Source: an uncultured bacterium (lineage in GTDB: Bacteria > Cloacimonadota > Cloacimonadia > Cloacimonadales > Cloacimonadaceae). Taken from it: a DNA stretch of 13,191 bases. Below, piece by piece: positions 1 through 7,081 of this stretch. The translations under genes and the position numbers were made by a program. The notes below the pieces were generated by a model, which did not search any database, was not told the DNA's origin, and saw only the letters and a list, made by a program, of their open reading frames with translations. The stretch spans positions 1-13,191 of the forward strand of contig CALLHY010000036.1 of the NCBI GenBank assembly GCA_938009275.1. The letters run 5' to 3'. How positions within the stretch are numbered: position 1 is the first letter of the stretch; every line of letters starts with the position of its first letter.

Positions 1-63
1 CTCATACAGGGTCATGCTACTCTCATTAGCCCTTACATACAGGTTACGATTATCCAAACCCCG

Positions 64-819
64 CTACTTGTCTGTTATAGCCTTAGCCTCTTCTTCTGCT
101 TTAGCTACTTCAGCAGCACTTAATTGTTTCATTACGCTATATTTGCGCTTGGAAAATTCATATTGGTCGTCTTCAGAAGCATTGGTGGTAGCCAGATAAT
201 ACCATTTGTAGGCTTCTTTGATATCCTTTTCAACACCCTCTCCCTGTTCGTAGAATACTCCCATGTTATGCTGAGCCCATGCGTCTCCTTGCAAAGCCGA
301 TAGGCGTATCCATTTAACTGCCTGGCTTACATCTTTTGCTACTCCTTCACCAGTATAATAACATAAACCGAGGTTATACTGAGCAGTGGCTAAGCCTTGT
401 TCCGCGGCAAGCTGGTAGAACCTCGCAGCCTGGTCATAATTCTTATCGAGACCAATCCCATGGTAATAGTTAAGTCCCAGATTGAACTGAGCCTTGTCCA
501 ATCCCTGATCGGCAGCTAAGCGATACCACTTAATTGATTCGGCAATGTCTTTTTCTACTCCCAAGCCATTGGCATAGTAAAGCCCAAGAAAGTTTTGCGC
601 TTTGGCATGGCCCTGTCTGGCAGCAAGATTGAACCATCTGTGCGCTTCTCTGTAGTCTTTACTCACAAAAAGCCCCAAATGATAGCTCATTGCCTTTTCA
701 TACTGCGTGTTTGCATCAGCGCTTTCACCCATAATGCTTTGCGTACCTTCGATTGTGTTCTCGCTCCATATAGCAACTCCAAGGCTAAGCATTAATAGAA
801 TAAGTATTAACATTTTCAT
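64..819 (-). CDS. Secreted Sel1-like repeat protein
   Basis: A 251-residue protein with a hydrophobic N-terminus (about residues 3-18) that reads as a Sec signal peptide, so it probably acts in the periplasm or at the envelope. Four consecutive 36-residue Sel1-like repeats follow, at about 55-90, 91-126, 127-162 and 163-198, with a fifth partial unit after them. Each carries the pattern A..W...AA.QG...AQ..LG..Y..G.GV.KD. The C-terminus is charged and probably helical (rich in A, E and K). Sel1 repeats are alpha/alpha solenoids of the TPR superfamily that mediate protein-protein contacts; no enzymatic residues are seen. The ATG at 819 is preceded by TTGGAG at good spacing, which supports the start. 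It is separated from recG by 210 bases, so it is probably its own transcript. The partner and exact role cannot be told from sequence. Confidence 0.9.
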   Translation of the reverse strand: MKMLILILLMLSLGVAIWSENTIEGTQSIMGESADANTQYEKAMSYHLGLFVSKDYREAHRWFNLAARQGHAKAQNFLGLYYANGLGVEKDIAESIKWYRLAADQGLDKAQFNLGLNYYHGIGLDKNYDQAARFYQLAAEQGLATAQYNLGLCYYTGEGVAKDVSQAVKWIRLSALQGDAWAQHNMGVFYEQGEGVEKDIKEAYKWYYLATTNASEDDQYEFSKRKYSVMKQLSAAEVAKAEEEAKAITDK

Positions 820-949
820 CTATAGCTCCAATATAGTTTTGAAGCTATTAGCCCAAGTATTACATCTTGGTCAAGCAAATTGTTGCTCCTACACATGGCT
901 TTGTAATTGATATGCAATACGTAATTGCTGGCTGGAGCTTTCTCGAAAG

Positions 950-1016
950 AATTACTAATGAAATACGGATGAATTACTAATGAGATGCGTATTTCATCCG
1001 TAATTCATTAGTAATT
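950..1016. repeat. Long inverted repeat with internal direct repeat
   Basis: The left arm at 950-975 and the right arm at 991-1016 are reverse complements over 26 bases with two mismatches, around a loop of about 15 bases. In addition GAATTACTAATGA occurs twice in direct orientation (949-961 and 971-983), so the arms are internally repetitive. The element lies between the recG stop (1030) and the start of the Sel1-repeat gene (819). It could fold as a long AT-rich hairpin in the recG transcript, ending or protecting it. No clear T-run follows on the minus strand, so a classical intrinsic terminator is not convincing. A dispersed palindromic repeat is the other possibility. Confidence 0.75.
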
Positions 1017-1029
1017 GGTTAAAGGATTT

Positions 1030-3135
1030 TCAATATAGGATTAGCTCTTCCTTTTTGGTATATATACGCTCGTAGGCAGTCTTTATAGATTCGAGTTCGG
1101 GATTGGTGAATTGGGGATCACTGCGCACAATCGCAAAGGCATCCTTACGGGCTTCTACTAACAGGGCTTGATCTCTAATAATATTGGCAAAGCGAAACTG
1201 GGGCATGCCGGACTGCTCGTGTCCAAACATCTCTCCGGGTCCGCGCAGTTCCAAGTCTTTTTCCGCAATCACAAAGCCGTCGTTGGTGCGCACCATGGTG
1301 TTCAGCCTTTCGCGTGCGATCTTACCAATTGGCTGATGTTCAATTAAGAAACAATAGGATTGGTCGCCACCTCTGCCCACCCTGCCTCTAAGCTGGTGCA
1401 ATTGGGCTAAGCCAAAACGCTCGGCGTGTTCCACAATCATCACGCTGGCATCAGGTACGTCTACGCCGACCTCGATAACTGTAGTGGATACCAGCACCAT
1501 ATACTCTTTGGCTTTGAACTTAAGCATAATCTCATCTTTCTCACCTGGCTTCATGCGGCCATGCAGTAAAGCACAGGGATAGCTGGTAAAAACCTTCTTC
1601 GATATATGCTCATACAGCCTCTGAGCATCCAGCAAGGCAAGCTTTTCCGATTCTTCCACCAGTGGACAAACGATATATACCTGCCTTCCATGCTGAAGTT
1701 CTTTGGCTACAGCATCGTAAACAAGCTGAATCTTGGTGGAGGCGCGAACCATTGTTTGAACAGGCTTTCTGGTGGGCGGAAGCTCAGCTATGCGGCTAAC
1801 CTCCAGATCACCAAATACTGTCATTGCCAATGATCGCGGAATGGGAGTGGCAGAAAGGTATAGCAAATCGGGGTTAGGTATTCTTCTTGCCAAAATTGTA
1901 CGCTGCTCAACCCCAAAGCGATGTTGTTCATCCACGCAGATCAGGCCAAGTTTGGCAAACACGATGTCCTTTTGGAGCAAAGCATGGGTGCCGATTACTA
2001 TTTGAGCCCTAGCTTCTGCAATGTCGTCTTTTATCTGGTTTTTGCCCTTGTAGTTGCCACCTTTTATGATGCTAACCTGAATTTCCATACCGGCAAGCAG
2101 CCTTTTAATGGTATGATAGTGCTGATCTGCCAAAATCTCAGTAGGGGCCATAAGTGCTGCCTGGTAACCGTTTTCTACCGCCAGCAACATGGCAAAAAGG
2201 CTTACTACAGTCTTTCCGCTGCCAACGTCTCCCTGCAGCAGCCTACTCATCTGTGTTGTTGAACACATGTCGCTAAATATCTCACGCAAAGCCGCTTTCT
2301 GATCACCAGTAAGGGTAAAGGGTAACTTATGATATAGCGTAGTGGTTAGCTGTTTTCTATTTTCGAAATGGATACCCCCATGCTTTTCGCTATGGAATAC
2401 TTTATGCCTGGCCCATAGTAACTGGGAATAAAATAGCTCTTCGTAGGCAAAACGGTTACGCACGGCATCCACTTCTTCAGGATTGGTGCAGAAATGCATC
2501 TTTTGCAGGGCAGCTTTACGGGGAGGATAGCTGTTCTTTGCCAAAATGTTATCGGGTAACATTTCATGTATCTGGCTTGCATAGGTGGCAAACGCAGTTA
2601 GCACCAGACCACGCATCACTTTCTGGGTTATTCCATCCGTAAGAGGATACACAGGCAAAAGGTCTCTGTCTCTCCAAAAGCTTCCTGCTGGCTCATCATC
2701 ATCTTCTACAAATTCAAACTCGGGATGCATAAGCTGGTATTGGCCATTATATTCGGACAACAGCCCACTAAGCCACACCATTTTCCCGGGCTGAAATAGC
2801 TGTTCATAAGCCTTCGGATAGGAAAACCAAGAGCAGATAAGGGCTACCTTACCATCGCTAACCCCAACATTCAGAATTGTCTTCCCTTTGGAGGTTGCGC
2901 GGGTATCCACCCAGGAGATGAGTGCTGTGAAAGCAAGCAGGTCTCCGGGCTTGATGTCGAACAAGCTGGGATTTAGCTTTCTGGAGATATAAGCCCGGGG
3001 AAAATGCTCCATTAAGTCTTGTATCGTATGTATTCCCAGCTTTGCCAGCAAACGGGCACGATGCTCTCCAACTCCTTTCAGGAATTTTACACTTTGTGAT
3101 ATCCCAGTTGTATTGGTTTTAGCTTCACTGCTCAT
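1030..3135 (-). CDS. recG: ATP-dependent DNA helicase RecG
   Basis: RecG remodels stalled replication forks and branch-migrates Holliday junctions in the cytoplasm. From the ATG at 3135 the protein has 701 residues, close to the roughly 690 of the E. coli protein. Visible in order: the helix-hairpin-helix-like start (FLKGVGEHRARLLAKLGI), the wedge/OB domain (about 60-150), Walker A GDVGSGKT (about 302-309), MAPTEILADQH, the DEQHRFG box (about 402-408), SATPIPR, LLHGRMKPGEKD, STTVIEVGVDVP, QLRGRVGRG, and the RecG-specific NDGFVIAEKDLELRGPGE. The frame stays open to a TTG at 3243 and also has an ATG at 3159. The 36 residues before 3135 do not resemble RecG, and the best promoter lies within that stretch, so 3135 is preferred. 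No Shine-Dalgarno is visible. Divergent from htrA. Confidence 0.96.
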   Translation of the reverse strand: MSSEAKTNTTGISQSVKFLKGVGEHRARLLAKLGIHTIQDLMEHFPRAYISRKLNPSLFDIKPGDLLAFTALISWVDTRATSKGKTILNVGVSDGKVALICSWFSYPKAYEQLFQPGKMVWLSGLLSEYNGQYQLMHPEFEFVEDDDEPAGSFWRDRDLLPVYPLTDGITQKVMRGLVLTAFATYASQIHEMLPDNILAKNSYPPRKAALQKMHFCTNPEEVDAVRNRFAYEELFYSQLLWARHKVFHSEKHGGIHFENRKQLTTTLYHKLPFTLTGDQKAALREIFSDMCSTTQMSRLLQGDVGSGKTVVSLFAMLLAVENGYQAALMAPTEILADQHYHTIKRLLAGMEIQVSIIKGGNYKGKNQIKDDIAEARAQIVIGTHALLQKDIVFAKLGLICVDEQHRFGVEQRTILARRIPNPDLLYLSATPIPRSLAMTVFGDLEVSRIAELPPTRKPVQTMVRASTKIQLVYDAVAKELQHGRQVYIVCPLVEESEKLALLDAQRLYEHISKKVFTSYPCALLHGRMKPGEKDEIMLKFKAKEYMVLVSTTVIEVGVDVPDASVMIVEHAERFGLAQLHQLRGRVGRGGDQSYCFLIEHQPIGKIARERLNTMVRTNDGFVIAEKDLELRGPGEMFGHEQSGMPQFRFANIIRDQALLVEARKDAFAIVRSDPQFTNPELESIKTAYERIYTKKEELILY

Positions 3136-3142
3136 GGATGCA

Positions 3143-3170
3143 ATTATGAAAAGCTGCATAAATCTGTCAA
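3143..3170 (-). promoter_or_regulatory. Putative recG promoter (sigma70-like)
   Basis: On the minus strand, TTGACA (3170-3165) is followed after 16 bases by CATAAT (3148-3143), a perfect -35 and a 5/6 match to the -10 consensus. The -10 ends only seven bases before the preferred recG ATG at 3135. Transcription would therefore begin at or next to the start codon and give a leaderless message, which also fits the missing Shine-Dalgarno. This is consensus matching only. Confidence 0.45.
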
Positions 3171-3350
3171 TCTTGCTGATGGCTTTAGCACCTATGAAAG
3201 AAATAGTAAATACGTGTAACTTTTTTCTTGACTTACAGCCCAATACGGGATAAATTGTCCATAAATGACCTTGATTAACGGGGCTTTCCCGACTTATGTT
3301 TTTGTATTTTTTAACCGTCCAAAATCACATTAATTGTTAGGAGAATTACT

Positions 3351-4811
3351 ATGAAGATGTGGAAATCCATAGCTTTGGCTGTTTTAGCTCTAAGTTTATC
3401 GAGCTGTGCAAGTGCCAAAGTTCCCATGATCGATGCCACCTCACCCAGCCCAGTAGTGCAAGTGGTTAAGAATGTTCGTGAAGCAGTGGTTCAAATTCGT
3501 GTAGAATCCAAAGCCGTAGTGCAAAACTATCGCAATCCTTTTTTCGATGACGATTTCTTTCGCCAGTTCTTCCCCCAACCTCCCAGTCAGCAATCCCGCC
3601 CTGTAGTATCGATGGGAAGTGGCTTTATATATGAATACAACGCCTCTACACGTGAAGCCTTTATTATGACCAACAACCACGTTGTGGAGAAGGGCAGAGA
3701 AGGTACTATCACCGTTACCTTGGCCGATAAAGTTACCTATACCGCCACAGTGGTTGGTCTGGATCCTAATACTGACGTAGCAGTTATCAAGATAACGATG
3801 AAAGAAGGCGAGAAAGCTGTTGTAACCCCTCTGGGTGATTCTGATAAACTGGAAATTGGCGAATGGGCAATAGCCATCGGCAATCCCTTTAGTGAAGGAC
3901 TGGATAGAACTGTTACCCTGGGTGTGATCTCAGCTACCAGCCGTGCTAATCTGAATCTGGGCACCAATTCACCCATTTATCAGGACTACATCCAAACCGA
4001 TGCCGCCATAAACAGCGGTAACAGCGGAGGCCCACTCTTGAACATAAAAGGTGAGGTAATCGGCATCAATTCTGCACTTGCCAGTAATAACGGCGGAAAC
4101 GTTGGTATCGGCTTTGCCATTCCCATCAACCTTGCCAAAAGAGTGGTGGATGATCTCGTTGCCAGCGGTAAGGTTACCCGCGCCTACATCGGCATAATGC
4201 CCCAGGAGATTACTCCTGACCTGATGGAATCCTTTAATCTTAAGGAAGTGTCTGGAGTGCTTGTGTCCAAAGTTGAGAAAGACTCACCTGCTGAGAAAGC
4301 TGGAATTATGATAGGCGATATCATCCTGGAAATCGGTGGGGAAAAGATACCTTCCGTCCCAAAATTTAGAATTGCCATTGCAACCGCCAAGATAGGACAA
4401 GAAATACCCTTTAAAGTGATACGAAACGACAAAGAGATAACTGTTAAAATGGTATTAGAGGCTTTCCCAGACGATACTGTAGCAGCAACCGGAGAAAACA
4501 AAAGCGGTATGGCTACCGGTATTAGCGTGGAAGCAGTGGATAGTGCTGTAGCCAAAAGGCTTGGCATTAGCAGCGAGAATGGTGTGGTTGTTAGTAAAGT
4601 AGAGCCCAATTCTCCCGCTGCCCAATCTGGTTTACGAGTTGGCTTTGTTATTCTTAGCATCGATGGTGTTGAGGTAAACAGCCCCAAAGAATTCAGCACT
4701 GCAATCGAAGATGCTAAATCAAACATGGAAAAAGAGAAGCGCAAAACCATCCGCCTATATGTGCTGGATACCAACAAGCAACCATCCTTCCTTATCCTGC
4801 GCTTCGAATAG
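3351..4811 (+). CDS. htrA: Lipoprotein HtrA/DegP-type serine protease
   Basis: A 486-residue DegP/DegQ-family protease-chaperone that degrades or refolds misfolded envelope proteins. The N-terminus has a lipoprotein signal peptide with lipobox LSSC (Cys19). Residue +2 is Ala, not Asp, so by the E. coli rule it would go to the outer membrane. The trypsin-like domain carries the triad His110 (TNNHVV), Asp142 (NTDVAV) and Ser225 (GNSGGP). The linker at about 60-85 is rich in Phe, Asp and Pro, like the LA loop of DegP. Two PDZ domains follow, beginning near YIGIMPQ and near GISVEAVDSA, each with the SPA..(A/S)G...GD/GF..L.I.G pattern. AGGAG at 3339-3343 lies seven bases before the ATG. The gene stands alone: divergent from recG, convergent with xdhC, and closed by its own terminator. 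No heat-shock or SigmaE-type promoter could be assigned with confidence in 3244-3338. Confidence 0.95.
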   Translation: MKMWKSIALAVLALSLSSCASAKVPMIDATSPSPVVQVVKNVREAVVQIRVESKAVVQNYRNPFFDDDFFRQFFPQPPSQQSRPVVSMGSGFIYEYNASTREAFIMTNNHVVEKGREGTITVTLADKVTYTATVVGLDPNTDVAVIKITMKEGEKAVVTPLGDSDKLEIGEWAIAIGNPFSEGLDRTVTLGVISATSRANLNLGTNSPIYQDYIQTDAAINSGNSGGPLLNIKGEVIGINSALASNNGGNVGIGFAIPINLAKRVVDDLVASGKVTRAYIGIMPQEITPDLMESFNLKEVSGVLVSKVEKDSPAEKAGIMIGDIILEIGGEKIPSVPKFRIAIATAKIGQEIPFKVIRNDKEITVKMVLEAFPDDTVAATGENKSGMATGISVEAVDSAVAKRLGISSENGVVVSKVEPNSPAAQSGLRVGFVILSIDGVEVNSPKEFSTAIEDAKSNMEKEKRKTIRLYVLDTNKQPSFLILRFE

Positions 4812-4830
4812 AGATAACCCAACAGAAATT

Positions 4831-4866
4831 AACGGGTGAAGGACATTGTTCCTCACCCGTTTTTTA
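4831..4866 (+). terminator. Rho-independent terminator after htrA
   Basis: AACGGGTGAAGGA (4831-4843) pairs with TCCTCACCCGTT (4850-4861) with one bulged A and a six-base loop. The stem runs straight into a T-run (4860-4865). It sits 20 bases after the htrA stop and 26 bases before the xdhC stop on the other strand. The A-run on the opposite side is weaker, so it may end the minus-strand operon only partially. Confidence 0.9.
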
Positions 4867-4891
4867 TTATGGTTGATAAATGCTACAACGC

Positions 4892-5692
4892 TTAAGCTTC
4901 TTTTACCCTGTCCTTGTTTCTATGGGCAATTATCTGCGCCATTATACTTACTGCTATCTCATAGGGAGTTTGTGAATTTATGGCTAGCCCAATGGGGGCG
5001 TGACACCTTAATAGCTCATCATCACTAAAGCCCTGCTGCTTTAGGGTAGCAAAGGTCTGAGCCACCTTGGTCTTGCTGCCTATCATGCCCAAATAGGCTG
5101 TTTCTTGCCTAAGGCATTGTTGCAGCACTTCCCTATCGTGAAGGTGTCCATGGGTCATGATTACCACATAAGCCGAGTCACTAAAGTCTATCACATCCGC
5201 AAGACCATTGTAGTCGTGGAAAACAGCTTTATGGCAGTATTGGCTGAGGTCTGAGGCGATAATCTCAGGGCGGTTGTCTATCAGACACACCTTAAAACCC
5301 GCCAGCTTCGCCAGGTGTCCCAAAGCCTTTCCGCAATGTCCCGAACCGATAATAAACAGCTGTTGAGCCAAATGCAGCGCTTCAATAAACACACTTACCT
5401 GCCCACCGCAAATCATGGAGGTGCTATAATCAGCCTTAGCCCCGCCATCCGATAGGTTAAAGCTATAAAGCTGGGCTTTTGTTGGCTTATCAGTTCGCAC
5501 GAGATTTATCACCTTGTGTTCCATTTCTCCCCCACCCAGATTGCCAAAAGCTTCAGCATTCAATGGTATGGCAAGCTTCATGCCGGACTTGGCGGGTGTA
5601 GAGCCATCGCTTGCCACCACAGTAGCTTGCCAGATAGCTGAATGGCTGTTCAGCTCATTGCTTAGCTTTTCGTAATATTCTTTATTATCCAT
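4892..5692 (-). CDS. xdhC: XdhC/CoxI family molybdenum-cofactor protein
   Basis: XdhC-family proteins bind molybdenum cofactor, help its sulfuration, and deliver it to xanthine dehydrogenase/CO dehydrogenase-type hydroxylases in the cytoplasm. From the ATG at 5692 the protein has 266 residues. The N-terminal XdhC_CoxI domain shows GSTPAKSGMKL (about 30-40), NLGGGEMEH and MICGGQVSVFIE (about 93-104). A Rossmann domain follows, with IIGSGHCGKAL (114-124), VIMTHGHLHD (177-186), YLGMIGSKTK (200-209) and the conserved end HAPIGLAINSQTPYEIAVSI. The frame is open to 5746, but TTTGGAG lies seven bases before the 5692 ATG. This start overlaps the stop of the methyltransferase gene by eight bases, suggesting translational coupling. 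No molybdo-hydroxylase subunit is in the window, so the client enzyme is elsewhere. Last gene of the lptD operon. Confidence 0.9.
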   Translation of the reverse strand: MDNKEYYEKLSNELNSHSAIWQATVVASDGSTPAKSGMKLAIPLNAEAFGNLGGGEMEHKVINLVRTDKPTKAQLYSFNLSDGGAKADYSTSMICGGQVSVFIEALHLAQQLFIIGSGHCGKALGHLAKLAGFKVCLIDNRPEIIASDLSQYCHKAVFHDYNGLADVIDFSDSAYVVIMTHGHLHDREVLQQCLRQETAYLGMIGSKTKVAQTFATLKQQGFSDDELLRCHAPIGLAINSQTPYEIAVSIMAQIIAHRNKDRVKEA

Positions 5693-6494
5693 GTTTTGCT
5701 CCAAATACAATATGATACAAAGCGGCCGTTGTTGCCACTGATACATTCAGTGAATTCTTCCACCCAAGCATTGGAAGTTTTATATAGTGATCACACTTAC
5801 TTAGCACTTCGGGGCTGATACCAAGGCTTTCATTGCCAACTACCAGCGCCATTGGCAATATAAATGTGCTTTTAAAAACAGACTTTGCCTCGCATACTGT
5901 CTCCAAGGCATAGATGTTAAGCCCTTTCCCCCGGCAATAGCTTATGGCATCATATGTGCTGGTAAAATGCTGCCACTTAACCTTGGTTTCCGTTCCCATT
6001 GCCGTTTTGCTCATGTTGGGATGGCTGGGCATAGGGCTGATACCGCAAAGCAGCACTTCAGCTATTGCCAAACACTCAGCGCTACGAAATAGCGAGCCGA
6101 CATTGAACACAGACCGCAGGTTATCACATACCAGAGTTATCCCCGCAGCCCGGTTACTATGTTCAGGTAAATCATCAGGTTGTCCATCCCCAGTTTTTAT
6201 TGCAAGCTGATTGTCTTTGCGAGTGCAGGTAGAAAAGTACTCGCCAAGAGGTTGCAGAAGTTCATGAGCAGTCATATCATGGCTAATTGCCTGTACAAAT
6301 GCTTGCAACTTAATAGGTAGCTCCCCCTTAAGTAAAGGGAGTAGCTCGAGTATATTCTCAACAACCGCCCGGTACTTAACGCTGTCCGAAAGGCAGAGCT
6401 CCAGTTCGCCAATAAGCTTATCTATAGCCTTTATCTGTTCTGAGTGAGTAAACTTACTAAACTTTACAATGCCATAACTACGGACAGGGCTCAT
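5685..6494 (-). CDS. SpoU/TrmH family RNA 2'-O-methyltransferase
   Basis: A 269-residue SPOUT-superfamily enzyme expected to transfer a methyl group from SAM to a ribose 2'-OH in tRNA or rRNA. The C-terminal half (about 118-265) holds the three SpoU motifs: NLRSVFNVGSLFRSAE (125-140; Asn and Arg of motif 1), VVGNESLGIS (218-227; motif 2) and IKLPMLGWKNSLNVSVATT (motif 3, which forms the SAM-binding knot). The first 115 residues are largely helical and do not look like the L30e-type RNA-binding domain of RlmB/TrmH group enzymes, so the substrate cannot be named. The ATG overlaps the stop of the phosphatase gene in an ATGA arrangement (6491-6494), and the stop overlaps xdhC. Middle gene of the lptD operon. 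The motif 3 region has Trp after the knot Gly, which is less usual. Confidence 0.9.
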   Translation of the reverse strand: MSPVRSYGIVKFSKFTHSEQIKAIDKLIGELELCLSDSVKYRAVVENILELLPLLKGELPIKLQAFVQAISHDMTAHELLQPLGEYFSTCTRKDNQLAIKTGDGQPDDLPEHSNRAAGITLVCDNLRSVFNVGSLFRSAECLAIAEVLLCGISPMPSHPNMSKTAMGTETKVKWQHFTSTYDAISYCRGKGLNIYALETVCEAKSVFKSTFILPMALVVGNESLGISPEVLSKCDHYIKLPMLGWKNSLNVSVATTAALYHIVFGAKHG

Positions 6495-7081
6495 AACTGA
6501 TACTTATTTATCAAGGCAGCCGCAGTTAAGAGGTTTTCGCAGATATAATCCGGCTTCAATGCGCCATCAGACAAACTGGCAGCAAATTCCTTTGAACCAT
6601 TTCCACTTAACAGCAGAATTGTCTTCAGTCCGGCATTTTTACCAAATTCGATATCAGTAGCCCTATCGCCAATCATCCAAGACCGATGCTTATCGAAACT
6701 GAAGCGCTGCGAAGCCTGTTTGAACATGCCTATTCCCGGCTTGCGGTCTTCATGGTCTATGTTATATGGCTCAATAGTGCCTTCCTTGAAATATGGAGAA
6801 TAGAACACACCGTCGAGTTCTACTCCATGCTCAGCCACTAAGTTCTTCATCCGGTTCAGAACTGCTTCAAGCTGTTCCACGCCAAAATAACCCCTGGCTA
6901 TACCCGATTGATTGGTAACTACAAACAGCAGGAAGCCCATGCTCTTTAGTAAACGTAAAGCTTCACCGGTGTAGGGATATAGATGGTACTGCTCTGGATT
7001 GCTGATGTAGCCGAATTCGTCTGGGCTTAGCACCCCGTCTCTATCCAGAAATATGGCTCGGTTAGTACTTTTTGCTATCAC
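6491..7081 (-). CDS. gmhB: GmhB/HisB-N-like HAD phosphatase, zinc loop lost
   Basis: A 196-residue HAD-IIIA phosphatase closest in pattern to D-glycero-D-manno-heptose-1,7-bisphosphate 7-phosphatase, which removes the 7-phosphate during ADP-heptose synthesis for the LPS inner core. HAD motifs: I FLDRDGVL (Asp13 nucleophile, Asp15 acid/base), II VVTNQSGIARG (Thr56), III RKPG (Lys114), IV IGDRATDIEFGKNAG (Asp139, Asp143). The usual GmhB zinc loop (C-x-H...C-x-C before RKP) aligns without gaps to Ser95, Tyr97, His110 and Asp112, so no zinc site is left. The start is GTG at 7081, with GAGG about ten bases upstream. It overlaps the end of lptD by 20 bases, and its stop overlaps the methyltransferase ATG by four. 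Co-transcription with lptD supports an LPS role, but another sugar phosphate substrate is possible. Confidence 0.85.
   Translation of the reverse strand: MIAKSTNRAIFLDRDGVLSPDEFGYISNPEQYHLYPYTGEALRLLKSMGFLLFVVTNQSGIARGYFGVEQLEAVLNRMKNLVAEHGVELDGVFYSPYFKEGTIEPYNIDHEDRKPGIGMFKQASQRFSFDKHRSWMIGDRATDIEFGKNAGLKTILLLSGNGSKEFAASLSDGALKPDYICENLLTAAALINKYQL

Noticed and set aside
1..63. CATACAGG direct repeat at 3-10 and 36-43 as a possible attachment site or terminator part
   Set aside because: Eight bases at this spacing can occur by chance and no hairpin or integrase supports it; nothing else is visible in these 63 bases.
869..874. TTGACC on the minus strand as the -35 of the Sel1-repeat gene
   Set aside because: No acceptable -10 lies 16-18 bases downstream.
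3136..3243. N-terminal extension of recG to a TTG at 3243
   Set aside because: The added 36 residues do not resemble RecG, the codon is a weak start without Shine-Dalgarno, and the best promoter lies downstream of it.
4184..4822. A 212-codon minus-strand frame opposite the htrA PDZ domains
   Set aside because: Antisense shadow of a well-supported gene; Ser/Leu/Ile-rich with no recognisable domain.
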